DNA of 64,000 bases from Nilaparvata lugens (taxonomy: Eukaryota > Arthropoda > Insecta > Hemiptera > Delphacidae). The stretch lies in contig NC_052516.1 of NCBI RefSeq assembly GCF_014356525.2, positions 28,937,973-29,001,972 of the forward strand, written 5' to 3'. Shown piece after piece: positions 48,366 to 60,128 of this stretch (positions are counted from its first letter, which is position 1; each line of letters opens with the position of its first letter). A program made the translations under genes and the position numbers. Below the pieces are notes generated by a model that saw only the letters and a list, made by a program, of their open reading frames with translations, did not search any database and was not told where the DNA came from.

Positions 48366-48930
48366 ATTTTTTCCTACAGTTACGTTGAAAAGTGACCATT
48401 GCTGCACTGATTACAGAACGCAAAGAATCACTTTCCCGCTCTAGTGCGGGAAAAATTTTCCTGCACTCCAGATTTGCAACATGGCACGCAATAGTTATTT
48501 GTGCAACTAGTGCGCAAAGTGACAGTTTGCTGCACCGAAAGAAACGTTTACGCCGAGCCGTAGGCGAGGGCGGAATGGCTTCTTGAGTGCAGCAGAGGAA
48601 CTTTGCTCACGTATTTCACATTAAACTTTTCCTACAGTTACCATTGAATATGAAAAATGAATAATTATGGGTAAAATGATGGCTGAAATCCATCAATGTT
48701 TGTGTGTGTGATGCTGTTATTAATAACAACCTTAATTCATTTATAATTTAATAATCCAATTGAAGTTGAAAATTCTCAGCCAAAATTCTCATTTTTATTC
48801 ATTCAAGAATCAGAAAAAATACAGATAGAACAAAAAATTCACATTCAACATACACGCCTTCGGCTTGGGCGTAAACGTTTCTTTCGGTGCAGCAAACTGT
48901 CACTTTGCGCACTAGTTGCACAAATAACTA
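48366..48930. repeat. Rearranged R530 copy (parts in both orientations)
   Basis: 48,369-48,485 is the left end in forward orientation (TTTTCCTACAGTTACGTTGA to ATTTGCAACATGGCA). Then 48,490-48,735 is the right half in reverse: ATAGTTATTTGTGCAACTAG to TTACCATTGAATATGAAAAA and beyond. A third piece at 48,860-48,930, GCGTAAACGTTTCTTTCGGT to GCACAAATAACTA, is the outer module forward again. Confidence 0.85.
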
Positions 48931-49865
48931 ATTCCATCCACTAATTTCGCAATAAGTACACTTATCATTAGAATGATTGGAATCAGAACAGAGGAATTTT
49001 TTACTATTTCTCTCCCTCAATTTGACCAATTTCAGTTCGAAGTAAGGTTGATGCCACTTACCACTTCTCCGATAATTTTCACCACAACTCCCTGTCCAAA
49101 AAGTGTCTACAAAAAAAGAACGATAAAATGACGAACAGAAATGTATCAGAATAATCAGATGAATTGGATCACTATTTATTTTATTCGAAATATTAAGTTG
49201 GTTTATTTTACTTATTTACAATGCAAATGACACTAATGTAATAATATTGGCAGATAAAATAATAAGGTAGTCCTTGTGCTATCTTGTTCCAAATTTATAG
49301 GTGAGAAAGTCCAAGATAAGAAACTATGAATAATATTAATTATCAAATGAATTGAATGCAATTTGAATTACGGTTGAATAATATCTATCTATCTTAGTCC
49401 ATCTTGATAAATTTTAAAAGTTTTAATAAATGAACAACTATTTTTGGAAAAGATAATATATACAAAATATGAGAATGCAATATAAGAATTATACAAAATA
49501 TACTCTAACTGTTCCCGAATATTGATGGAGAGAAGTTATTGAGGACTTGAAATTAATGTGTCAATTGATGTGTCATCAGGAACTGAACGTGACATGAATG
49601 GAATATTTACTTTCATTAGAAATATAAATTTGGGCAGTCGAGGATGGAATCATATTTATTACAATATTATGAAATCGGATATTCGTTGAATCAGTTGTAT
49701 AGTATAGAATGTAAGGATTGAAGTTTTTGATATTTTCATTAGTCTCAGAGTCCAAAATCCTCAGTTGTAGAAAACTGTTCTTAACTATAAGCACCGAGAA
49801 TCGTCTGCTATATTCGAACATTTTTCGGTCAATGTCCTTTTAAGCTCGGCTGAGCCATTCAAATA
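48931..49865. other. Intergenic, no gene recognised
   Basis: AT-rich. Minus-strand frames here (for example 49,576-49,821) have no domain. A few direct repeats of GAATTGAATGCAATTTGAATT style are too short to class. Confidence 0.35.
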
Positions 49866-49899
49866 CAGTGAGAGGCAAGGAACTTCTTCACTTATATCC

Positions 49900-50060
49900 T
49901 ACGTCTACTCCTTCTCCTTCTTCTTTTTTCTTTTCCTGTTCTCTTTGTTTCCTAATTCCTCTCCTTTATCTCCTTTCTCTGCTCTTTTTCAACCGCCCCT
50001 CCTCCTCATCTTTCTTATTTGTCTTCTCCTTCTCCTCCTCTTCTTCTTGTTCTTCTTCCC
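49900..50060. repeat. CT-rich tract
   Basis: Plus-strand pyrimidine block (CTTCTCCTTC words) about 160 bases long. It precedes an 800-base purine block of opposite sense, an arrangement like 39.1-39.8 kb. Confidence 0.75.
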
Positions 50061-50164
50061 ATCTCCATCTTATATCCATGCTAACCTGAGCTCAAATCTC
50101 GGAGCCACACACTCTAAGAGAAAGATGTTGATAAGTATAAGTAGTAGGAAAAAGAAGTACTAGA

Positions 50165-50995
50165 AGAACAGGATGAGAGAGATAGGGAAGAATCAGATCA
50201 AGAAGAAGAGGAGGAGAAAAGAACGAGAATATAGTGAGGAAGTGAAGTGGAAGGAAAAATGATGAGGAGAGGAGATGGAGGAGAGGAATTAGGAAACTTG
50301 AAAGATAAGAAAAGGAGAAGGAAAAATGAGAGCAAAGAGATGAGGTGAAGGAGGAGGGGGAGGAGATGAAAACAAGGAAGAGGGAGAGAAGAGGAAGAAG
50401 AATAAGGAAAAGATATTGGTGAAGACGGAAAAGAATAAGAACAAAGAGAAGAGGAGGGAGGATGAACGAGGATATAAATTAAAAGGAGGAAGAGTAGAAA
50501 TAAATAAGAGAGAAATTAGGTGATGAGGGAGACAATGAGAGGAGAAAGAAAAACAACAAAGAGAAGAGGTGGAGGAGTAGATGTATTAGGAAAGAAGGAA
50601 GAAGCAGAAGAAGAGAAGAAGAAGAAGAAGAAGAAGAAGAAGAAGAAGAAGAAGAAGAAGAAGAAGAATAAGAAGAAGATAGAGAAGAAGAAAAAGAAGA
50701 GGAAGAGGAAGAAGAAGAAGAAGAAGAGTAGTGAAAAGTGGTGAAAGAAGAGAAAGGAAGAGAAGTACAAGGAGAAGTGGTGGAAGATAAGAAGAGGAGT
50801 ACAAGGGAAAGTTGTGGAGGAGGACGAGATGAATCGGGAAACAAGGAAGAAGAAGAAGAGAAAGGAGAGGAAGTGAAAGAGGATAAAGGAGACGAAGAGT
50901 AAGAGGCAGATGAATAGGAAGAGGAAGAGGATGAGAAATAGAAAGAGAACGAGAAAAAAGAGAAAGAGAAAGCGAAAGATGTAGTATAAAGAGAA
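50165..50995. repeat. GAA/GGA-rich purine tract, about 830 bp
   Basis: Nearly all purine on the plus strand, with a pure (GAA)n core at 50,610-50,680. The first half, with AATTAGGAAACTTGAAAGAT and GAAGACGGAAAAGAATAAGA, resembles 17,290-17,600 (AATTAGAGGAAACTTGGAAG and GAAGACGGAGAAGAATGAGA). The two tracts are therefore copies of one longer repeat. It ends in GATTGATTGATTGAG, the start of a GAL unit. Confidence 0.9.
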
Positions 50996-51009
50996 AAAGG
51001 GAGAGAAAG

Positions 51010-51310
51010 AGATTGATTGATTGATTGAGTACATTATTTGTGTAGATTACAATATATACTGGCTTATACACTTATATACAATAGCTTATAATACAGCAAA
51101 ATTATAGATGAATTACATAATATAGACTAAGAAAATAATTATTGAACTGTATATGATATGAAAAAGTAATTTGTAATATACTAACTAAGTTATAGATAAT
51201 TGATAATTATATTGTTATGCATCTACATAAATTGGCGGAGCTTTGGACATATCAATGTCCATTCTTCGGAAAGAATATTAAAAATATCCTCCTCACTAAC
51301 TCTCTACCAA
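51010..51310. repeat. GAL repeat unit
   Basis: GATTGATTGATTGAGTACAT through ACTGGCTTATACACTTATAT, GAACTGTATATGATATG and AATTGGCGGAGCTTTGGACA to AAAATATCCTCCTCACTAAC is close to 23,710-24,005. Confidence 0.88.
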
Positions 51311-52048
51311 AACGTTAATTTAATTAATTAACTAAGGATTTATTTATTAATGGAAATATTGTAAAAGTTTCAATTAATATAAATATTTAAGAGAAAAAAA
51401 AACAGAAAATTGATAGAGTAAAATAATTATATAGGTAGATAAGATCAAATTATTGATTAATAAAATGAAGTAGGCTGAAAGTAGATCAGGGTAATCAACT
51501 TTCAGTAATATACAGCAGTATGCAGTGGATAATTAAAATAACATGAGTTTATATAAAAAGAAAGAGAAGGAGAAGGAGAAGGAGGAGGATGAGGAAGAGG
51601 AAGATGAAGAGTAAGAGGATGACGAAGAGGGACTGAAAGAAGAAGATTTTGAGGAGGTTGAAGAAGTACGATGAGGAAATGAAGAAGATTGGGGTGGTTG
51701 TAGGAAGGGTTTATGTAATAGCAAGGCCACGCGTAGGCCAGACAGTGAGGGCATCGTACGCCATCGTTGGCCTGTCTAAAGACAGCGCAAATGGAGCCAA
51801 CTGAGTTATTGGGTGATTCAGGATTTCGCTTCGTACAGCGCATGTCTGAGAACATCCCAACTGTAGTAAAATCCACCTTACACAGTCAGCACATGATTAA
51901 CATTGGTTTGCTATCCTTGTCTGTCATTGGACACAGCAGATAGCTCTATCTTTCTCCAGCGTTGCAACGCTGCCGGATCGTTTGTAGACTGAGTAGGGAT
52001 ATAATAAACTCCCAACATAATTTAATTTCGATAAAGGAAATTACAAAT
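51311..52048. other. Intergenic, short GGA patch
   Basis: A GGA/GAA-rich run lies at 51,563-51,640. The minus-strand 124-aa frame at 51,502-51,876 is half Ser/Leu-rich low complexity and half unknown. I cannot support it as a gene. Confidence 0.4.
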
Positions 52049-52774
52049 AGTACACTGTTAGAAATGGGGAAATTAATTTAGTAATAAAGAATGAAACAGA
52101 AATATGAACAGTAAAGGCATAGAAGTTGGTTACCTCCATTTTGTGTGAAATACTCTCTATTTTCTCCAAATGATACGACTACAGGGTTGCCGATTCTTAT
52201 AATTTCTACGCCTTTCAGAGCAAATAGTTTCAAGTTATCCCGATATATCTGATATGATTGTCTTGCAAGAGTTCATACTATTGAAATAAAATTGATCATT
52301 ATTAACAAAAATGAACAATTAAAATAATATCAGATACATCGGGATAACTTTAATAGCATGGTCTTCTTCTTTATCGGGATATATCGAGATACAAATTTTT
52401 TAGTATAATGTATATTTGGACTGTAAATTTTTGTGATCTTCATAAAAGTGTTTTCATAACCTCATTTGAACTACTTTTATCAAAATTAGGAAGAGGAACA
52501 GTTTTGGGTTTATCCTGTTTATTCTCTCCCAATCATTAATTTGATGTTGTGATTAAGGAATGTAATAAATGTAAATGTAAATGTAACTTGAAACTATTTG
52601 CTCTGAAAGGCGTAGAAATTATAATACTCGGCAACCCTGTAGTCCTATCATTTATAGAAAATAGAGACTATTTCACACAAAATGAAAGGTAACCAACTTC
52701 TATGCCTTCACTGTTCATACTTATGTTTCATTCTTCATTACTAAATTAATTTTCCCATTTCTAACAGTGTACTA
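52049..52774. repeat. 0.73-kb inverted repeat with about 187-bp arms
   Basis: Arm 52,049-52,235 (TAGTACACTGTTAGAAATGG ... AATAGTTTCAAG) is the reverse complement, with roughly one difference per ten to fifteen bases, of 52,586-52,774 (CTTGAAACTATTTGCTCTGA ... TTTCTAACAGTGTACTA). Inside, TATCCCGATATATCTGATAT and ATCAGATACATCGGGATAAC form a second inverted pair. No protein-coding frame spans it. It may be a foldback-type transposon or two inverted copies of one element. Confidence 0.9.
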
Positions 52775-53099
52775 TTGTTCCATCTATCCATTTAATTCTA
52801 CTTGCTTCATTTTTTCAAGTCATCCATACCTTCTACTTGTCCTATTCTTCACATTCACCCTCTATTTCAACAAAATGTCAACTTCTATAATAACTATAAA
52901 AATGATTGGGAGGAATAAGGTTGAATATTAGCTACTACTCTTCATAACCTTTATAAGAATACTATTATTTTTTTTAGGTGAACCATTAATGTTCTTTTCA
53001 TTTTTCCCAGTAAGGGTAACCACTCTCTTCAAAATATCATTCATGAGTATAAACATCACTCCTGGTCATTCGAAACCCACCTATAGCTTCCTATATCCA

Positions 53100-53165
53100 A
53101 CCATTATCAGTTCACTTACTCACGCACAAGCCTGGGGTTCATGTTGGCTTCATCCTCAGTGAAAA
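53100..53165 (+). repeat. SINE 3' tail fragment
   Basis: ACTTACTCACGCACAAGCCT GGGGTTCATGTTGGCTTCAT CCTCAGTG carries the common SINE tail blocks. Confidence 0.7.
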
Positions 53166-53244
53166 GTATCAATTTCTTGTCTATTTTTCCGTTTGAAAAT
53201 ACCAAAAAGGTGAAGAAAAAGAGAGTGGCTAATTGAGTGAGAGG

Positions 53245-53247
53245 GGG

Positions 53248-53323
<76 letters not shown>

Positions 53324-53580
53324 AAATGATGATAGGGATAGTGAGAGCAAGGGATTGAGAGTGTGTGAGAGAAGGCGATAGAGAGAGAGTGAGAGAGAGT
53401 GAGAGTGTGTGTGTAAGAGAGAAAGAGAGAGATTGATTGATTGAGTGCTTTATTCATGCAGATTTCAATATAAGAGTATACTGGCTTGTACACTTAGTAT
53501 ATGATAGCTTACAATAAGAGAGAGAGAGAGTGAGAGAGAAAGAGAAAGAATGTGAGAGAGAGCGAAAGAGTGTGAGAAAG
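53245..53580. repeat. (GA)n tracts and GAL fragment
   Basis: Pure GA at 53,252-53,321, mixed GAGT/GAGA to 53,430, then GATTGATTGATTGAGTGCTT and a GAL-like TACTGGCTTGTACACTTAGT to 53,515, and again GA-rich to 53,580. Confidence 0.9.
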
Positions 53581-54238
53581 AGCAGAGCACAGTGTGGGAC
53601 TGAGCATGTGCATACGTAAGTTTGACCTCTGATATCGATCTCAGTTTACGCTCAGCGTAATAGTGGGGATGCAAGATACCCCCTCAACCCAACCACCACC
53701 CCTTTCTACAACCCTCACCCCCCTAAAACCCTAGGCCTATTCACAACACTGCCCCACGTGTGTGCACACTCTTGCGCGTACGTGTGAGAGCCAAATAACA
53801 TGTCATTCATGCACTTACCAACGCGACGCTTCAATCTGAGAATATTAAGCTCCATATTGGTGTAGGGTGATTTGGAGCCAGTGTTTTTGAGGGTGGGGAA
53901 TTCCAGAAGTTTCTCAAACCTGGAAATATGAGCCTGGAATAATGAAACCTGGAATAATGTTTCACTGCAATTTTAAACAATCCAACATCAATAAAACAGA
54001 ACAGGAAAGTATAAATTAGTATGCCTGCTGTTCTTTCCTGATCATATTCATATGATTCGTAATTGTATTAACAGATAAATAAATAAATCAGATCTTTTTG
54101 GATACCTTGTATTTGTGTATGGGTTTCAGTAACTTTCTATTCAACATTCTAGGTAACTTTCGGTAACTGTCCGTGTTGTAATGATGTTGATGCTTTGCTA
54201 GAAAATTGATTTCAAATAAAACGATCGATTTCTATACA
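53581..54238. other. Intergenic, no gene recognised
   Basis: A C-rich patch lies at 53,680-53,735. No coding domain or repeat family could be named. Confidence 0.35.
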
Positions 54239-54239
54239 A

Positions 54240-55248
54240 CTTAGGGCCGGCTACCGAGCTCGGGATTTAGCTAAGTTCTAGACTTTAACTCTAAACTCTT
54301 AGAAAATTGGCTTTCCGAGTCAGAGCGTTAACGTAGTTGAGGACTTGAAGGAATTTAGAGATCATGTTAGACCCTGGAGTTTATAATTTCGCTTTCTGAG
54401 TGAAGGGCTTATAAGTCCTGGACTTGAATTAGATTCTCGCCTCTTTCCGAGACAAGGATTTATCGAAAATCGTTAAGTCTAGGACTTGAAAGAGCGTAAT
54501 TTTATACTCTCGGCTAGGGTAGGGTTTGAATTCAAGTTCTAGACTTAACTGAGCAAACACAATTCAGTTATTGTTTTGGAGTTGATAAAAAGCCTAATAG
54601 ATGTCATGCAATACCTAAATTATTTGGATTAGTCCATATGAATTCATAATTTATAGTTTGCAAGTTCATTTTGGAATAAAATTGTATCAGAATTATTTGT
54701 AAAAAACTAACCTCATTTTACGACTGTGACATAACCTAAAAATGTTCAAGCAAAATGATACAAGGATTGCCTTGGAATTTATATTCCAATCTGAATGTTA
54801 TAAATCAATGTCATATTCAATATAATAATAATAATAACAATATAAATTAACATTCCAGTTTTTTTCAAAACAAATACGTTTTCAAACTCAATAGCCTAAT
54901 TACATTTTTATTCCAATAATAGCATATTTGGACAATAGCATAACGTTAAATGAAATGTTTATTCATTCATCTTTCAAAGGTTTTGCTTTGAATAGGCCTA
55001 CAAAGAAATCGAAACATATTTTTACAAAATAGTTTTTAGAGCATGCTCATTTGAATTGTCCCGCTGTAATCAGCTGTTTCCGTTTTGCTATAATGCCAAC
55101 AATTCAACAGAAAAATATTGTGAATTTCCCTCATTTGGAAGATAAAATCGTGACTCAGAAAGTCAATTTAGACCCGAGAGCTTATTTTAGTCCTGGACTC
55201 TGTAAGTCCAGAACTTATAGATCCCGAGCTCGGAAACTGGCCCTTAGT
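54240..55248. mobile_element. 1-kb non-autonomous DNA element with terminal inverted repeats
   Basis: Left end CTTAGGGCCGGCTACCGAGC TCGGGATTTA; right end ATCCCGAGCTCGGAAACTGG CCCTTAG. Further in, AAGTTCTAGACTT faces AAGTCCAGAACTT. The left 300 bases hold many variants of a GACTT/AAGTC word such as GTCCTGGACTTGAA. No transposase motif was seen; the 80-aa frame at 55,051 runs into the right end and is not convincing. Confidence 0.75.
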
Positions 55249-55292
55249 AAATCTAAACCATTATTAAACCCAGAAATTCAATTATCCTTTTA

Positions 55293-55339
55293 ATGATGTA
55301 ATGAGAATGTCCATAGATTAATGGACATCCTCATTACAT
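55293..55339. repeat. Short perfect-like hairpin
   Basis: GATGTAATGAGAATGTCCAT, loop AGATT, ATGGACATCCTCATTACATC. There is one mismatch in a 20-bp stem. Confidence 0.9.
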
Positions 55340-55349
55340 CTTCTAGACT

Positions 55350-56422
55350 ACTAGACCATTAAATCCATGGCTAGGCGCACACCAGTTAGTCAAGACAAGA
55401 CAAGACATGATCAGACACGTTTAGTCACAATACTTCACATAGTTGCTTATGAAGACATGTCTAACTGCAATGACAATGAGCTCAAGAATATCTCACTAGG
55501 ACAAATTAATCATTTCAATCCTCTACGATACAGAGTTAGTTTTTTTGTAGTATCGGTACAGTTATTTATATGGATTTGGCATGACAGGAATATGAAATTT
55601 TGATTCGACAAAGATCTACTCCAAGTACAGTGAAGATTGAAGAACAAAAAACAGTCCAGTATGCAGTATAGTACCGTTTAGGAAAAGTAATGATTTTAGA
55701 AAGTCAATGGCTCGATTGCACAAGTGCCTCATTACATCGGTTACATTTCCACCGATTAAATGCTACGAGAACCAATCATAGCATTCAGTCATGATTAAAA
55801 TTCTTGCGCAACCGGGCCTCTGGCTGAATGGCTTCTGGATTATTATGAGATGCTATTTGAACTAAGCAGATCATGAATTATATACTAAGCTACTGTTTCT
55901 TTCAAGTTACTCATTATGTCTAGATCCTCATAAAAAATAATCACCTTTTTACTCCTCGAACTGTTCCTTATAATATAATATACGTCCCACTGTAGTTAAC
56001 ACTTTCAATATAGATTTTACTTCATTAACAACGTGCAAACGCCAATTTGAGTACCAAAGAAGTAAGTTGATAAATAAAATCCCTGAAGTCACTACAAAAA
56101 TAACAAAAACTAAACTTTATTTACCAAAGGAATGGGTGGAAATAGAGGAAATATATAAAGAAAAAGAAAATATGTTTTTCAATTTTTCTTATATATATTT
56201 GATGTTATTAATATGTTTATTGAAGTATGCAAATGCCCACTAATCTGTTTTGAAATTCCAGTGCTATCTTTAATATTTGAAGTATCTTGGTTATATTATA
56301 TGATCAACTATATTACATCAATTATATGATTTATGTAAAGGTATTGTACTGTTCTTGTGTTCTTGATTATATTATAAAGAGCTATATTTATTCTAAAATC
56401 ATGTTAAATATAGCAAGGAATA
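55350..56422. other. Intergenic with MITE-like fragments
   Basis: 55,375-55,460 has AGTCAAGACAAGACAAGACA. 55,710-55,815 has inverted ends GATTGCACAAG and TTCTTGCGCAACC around GAGAACCAATCATAGCATTC, similar to 18,270-18,400. No gene is recognised. Confidence 0.45.
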
Positions 56423-56689
56423 AAAATAGAAAGAAAAAGAAAAATCTCAGTACTCTTTTTGAATTATTTAATCACAATATATTGTTTTGGACATGTTGTC
56501 ATCAAATATAGCATACATGTTTCGGACATGTTGTCATCAAATATAGCATACATGTTTCGGACATGTTGTCATCAAATATAGCATACATGTTCGGACATGT
56601 TGTCATCAAATAATTCAAAAAGAGTACTGAGATTTTTCTTTTTCTTTCTATTTTTATTACAAGTAGCCCTATACAGAAAAGAGATAAAT
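56423..56689. mobile_element. Long hairpin related to Penelope-like element ends (copy H2)
   Basis: Outer arms AAAAATCTCAGTACTCTTTT TGAATTATTT and AAATAATTCAAAAAGAGTAC TGAGATTTTT are complementary. Between them a 35-38-bp unit, ACATGTTGTCATCAAATATA GCATACATGTTTCGG, is repeated three to four times. After the right arm comes AGTAGCCCTATACAGAAAAG, the complement of the lead sequence at 59,727 and 62,701. Confidence 0.85.
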
Positions 56690-56819
56690 AGCAAGGAATG
56701 TTTGAACTCGTGGCTAGAGCACAAGATTTCTTTTCCTAGCTACGCCAATTATTTAACAAAAATATTCATTTATTTTTTTGTAACACTGTTGTTAATTGGC
56801 CAATAAATTTGATTTGATT

Positions 56820-59303
56820 TGATTGATTGACAAATCACCAAACATCTCTATAGGCTCGAATCCTGCCAAGGGCGTTATTGTTTGATCAAACCTTACCCTC
56901 GCAGCAAAAGGTCAAATTTACACTATGAACAGAGATAATGTGAAGTTTATACATATTGAGGTGGTGTAAGAGCGATATAATACTGGCAGTTCCACATAAT
57001 TTCCGTACAATATATGTGTAACTGACATATCTGACATATGTGGAACTGACAATATCGCTTTTATTTCACCTTAGCAAGAGTTAATAATATGAGGATAGGC
57101 TTCAATCTCGTGGCTTCTCTATTGTCAACATTCCTTATAAGCTCCGTAGTCAACAAATGTGGACAGTTTAAGTTTATACTACTTTACAAGTTCCGCATGT
57201 GAAAATAGGTCTCGGGCTGCTCACCGGATCTTAGTGATTCTCTGGTGTCAAGTATCACTTTACAGAAATTGGGTTCACAACACAGAGGTGTTGTGAGTAT
57301 ACTTTGAGAGTGTTGTGGATGTTGTCACAGTATCGTAAAGGTTGTCAGTGTTTGCTGTAAAAAATAGATAAAAATGGCGACAGTAATAGTCTTAACAAAG
57401 GACAAGGAGAAAACATCTTACTCGGGTTTTGTTAATACTCTCTCCGGACTCAAGAGACGAGATTAATAAAGTTTTTACGACCACTTTGGAACAATCGCTT
57501 CTTCTCTCTACATATCTTCTCTCTCATTTATCTCTCTCGCTCTTTGATCATTTCCTCCTTCGGTTCATTTCATTCTTTCTCTTTTCATTTTTCTCATTAA
57601 ATTCTTGTCTCTCTGCTCGAAACGTCTCTTCTTGGTCACGCAGCCCCATTTAATGGTGACAAAATTCGTTCAGTTGATGACGGTGATGAAATTCTCAAAA
57701 TAAGGGTTGAAAAACTTGTGAATTTTATTATTCTCGCCAGTAGGCAGATTCCCCAGGGGAGTGTGCTTTCCCTGAAAATGTGAAATCTTGTGGATTATAG
57801 CTAATAGTAAGATGTGTACACACTGTACAAGAAGAGAATCGCGTCGAAATTGATGGAATGTTGATTGTCTTGTGTGTGCGAGTCCTAATGTCAGAAATTC
57901 TTGTTTTCGAAGACTTATTAATTTTGTAATCGGCAAATTGCTATAGTAAGTTTGGTAGGAGTATCTAGTCGGCAAGATATAGTTTACTAAAAGTTATATT
58001 GAATCTCTAGTAAGAGATCCTAAGTTCGCCTGGTACAAAATTCACTCTCCAGACGGAATTCTAATATATTCAAGTGGAGATATCAGATGTATTATAAATT
58101 ACAGTAATTAAATCCATATAATTCTAGAATTATTTGTAAAGAATCCTATTAGCTTATCTATGTGATTGTTGATGTAAATTACTGTTGGCCGGAAATGTAT
58201 TCAGGTTAACAACATCCATCCATTTCTCAATAATAATTGAGACAATAATTGAAAAAATTTATTAATAATTACTTGGTATTTGAATCTCTCTCTCTTCAAG
58301 GCAGGACAGTTTATTCATTCATTGATAGTTATTGGAGAATAAACATTGTTTGTTTAAAATTTGAACGATATTTTCGTTGTCAAAATAACGGTTACTGAAA
58401 GGAACCAGAGAAACTAAAGATTTCTGGATTCAAGCTTACAGGATTGCTTGAGAAGAATTAAGAACTCTAATCTCCCTTTCCTCAAGTCAGGACAGTTACA
58501 GATCAATGTATGAATATTCATATTTTCGGGGTTATGATTGAAATACTTGGATTAAATTCTCACAAACCCTTGGAATTAGTTATTGAGAGTAAACACTGAA
58601 GACTGTTTTTCGAGTTATAAACTATAACTCAGCATACATTCATGCCTCAACTCTTGAGTTTGTATGGGAGTGAAAAATCATGGAAAACTTAAATCTCTTT
58701 AATTTTCTATTGCAATCGAAGTTAGGACAGTCGAGTCAGATCGACTCCAAGCACCACTGAAGAGTTAGCTTTGAGTTTTTCCCTATTGATTATCTATGAA
58801 ATTTCCCCCATTTCCAAACCATTGCACTCCACTTGAGCGGAGGGATGTAACAGCTTTATCGGAGGGAAATTTTGAAACCTGCTTGTTAAAGAAGTTGGCT
58901 GTAGGGATATTTTGAAGTTCTGGAGAGAAAAACGGGAAATGTCGGGGAATTTTGGAACTTTCTGGCGGGTGAAAAAATTTTAACGGAGGGAAATATTGTA
59001 CGGAGTGAATGTTGTGCGAGCTTTTGAATTGCTTCTCCACACTATTATACTCTAGGATATCAAAGGGTTGATTCATCATGTTGTGATACTGTCAATGAGG
59101 CTCCTGTACTATTAGTAGTGGTTGTAATACTACAACGTGAAGCCATGTTATTCAAATGTTTTGTCATCGATTCCCGCATGTAATTCCTGCTTATCACGAC
59201 TCCGATAAACGTTCCAGTTACTGAAGGCATGTAACTTGAACCAAGTGAACTTGCATTTGAACCTGTAACCTGTTCAAGTACTTGTCCACACGGTTCAAGC
59301 CAC
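56820..59303. other. Intergenic with one MITE; no gene recognised
   Basis: 56,950-57,065 is a small inverted-repeat element (GGTGGTGTAAGAGCGATATA and ATATCGCTTTTATTTCACC, with inner GTTCCACATA/TATGTGGAAC). A TCTC-rich patch lies at 57,500-57,600. Segments with CAAGTCAGGACAGTTACAG or CAAGGCAGGACAGTTTATTC recur at 58,300, 58,495 and 58,725. Frames at 58,783-59,305 carry no known domain. Confidence 0.45.
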
Positions 59304-59387
59304 ATGCTTTCCCTAATTGAGTATCGGTTCTGTTGTATTTTAAAAGATCAATATAATATAGAGATCATGGATTCGTATAAATTTAGA

Positions 59388-59480
59388 TTATTATCATCAA
59401 TTAATTATAAATTTATAATTAATTATTTATTTATTATTGAATATTATTATTATTATAATAATAATTATTATTATTATTCA
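59388..59480. repeat. AT-only palindromic microsatellite region
   Basis: TTAATTATAAATTTATAATT AATTA and then ATTATTATTATTATAATAAT AATTATTATTATTATT, both self-complementary. Confidence 0.85.
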
Positions 59481-59726
59481 AATTATTATTTGTATATATA
59501 CCGTGGATTTGTATAAATTTAGATTGAGCAACCTGTAGCCTAACTGTTCGATTTTTTTATTTCTCAGCCTTCAAATTGATTTGCATGAAGTGAAAAATAT
59601 TATGAATTATAAATTATTATAGATATATCAAATATTATGAATTGAAAAATGTTCCATCCAATTATGGAAATTCATGATTTGTGAGAACAAAATATTATTA
59701 TGTTGATCAATACAAAGGAGTTCCAT

Positions 59727-59936
59727 CTCTTTTCTGTATAGGGCTACTTTTATAGAAATAGAAAGAAAAATAAAAATCTTAGTACCCTTTTTGAAATATT
59801 TAATCACAACTTGCTTCGGACATTGACTTGATAATGGCATCAATGTCCGAATGACTTGAAAATGGCATCAATGTCCGAAACATGTTGTGATTAAATATTT
59901 CAAAAAGGGTACTAAGATTTTTATTTTTCTTTCTAA
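59727..59936. mobile_element. Long hairpin related to Penelope-like element ends (copy H3)
   Basis: Lead TCTCTTTTCTGTATAGGGCT AC. The left arm AGAAAGAAAAATAAAAATCT TAGTACCCTTTTTGAAATAT TTAATCACAA pairs with TTGTGATTAAATATTTCAAA AAGGGTACTAAGATTTTTAT TTTTCTTTCT. The centre carries two direct copies of a unit with TGGCATCAATGTCCGAA. It is bounded on the right by another MITE. Confidence 0.87.
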
Positions 59937-60128
59937 AGGAGTTCTAATCGGAGTTTACACCAAAATTACTAACAAAATGTTAATAACTCAATCCTATTAG
60001 ATCGTATAAGATTTAACGGAACTTGACAAACACATATGTTCATCATGTGTATGATAAGTTATGTTTAATCTAATAGAATCTATAAGGATTGAGTTATTAT
60101 CATTTTGTTAATGGTGTAAACGCAGCTT
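59937..60128. mobile_element. MITE of about 185 bp
   Basis: AGTTTACACCAAAATTACTA ACAAAATG and TAATAACTCAATCCTATTAG face CTAATAGAATCTATAAGGAT TGAGTTATTATCATTTTGTT AATGGTGTAAAC. The inner AACACATATGTTCATCATGT forms the turn. No coding capacity. Confidence 0.85.

Noticed and set aside
50479..51071. Poly(Ser), poly(Leu) and poly(Phe) frames on the minus strand
   Set aside because: Opposite strand of a GAA tract.
51502..51876. 124-aa minus-strand frame with an unusual N-terminal half (CTKRNPESPNNSVGSICAVF)
   Set aside because: The second half is purine-tract low complexity, the first half has no domain, and there is no sign of splicing or a second copy.
55051..55293. 80-aa frame at the right end of the 1-kb inverted-end element
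   Set aside because: It runs through the terminal inverted repeat and has no transposase motif.
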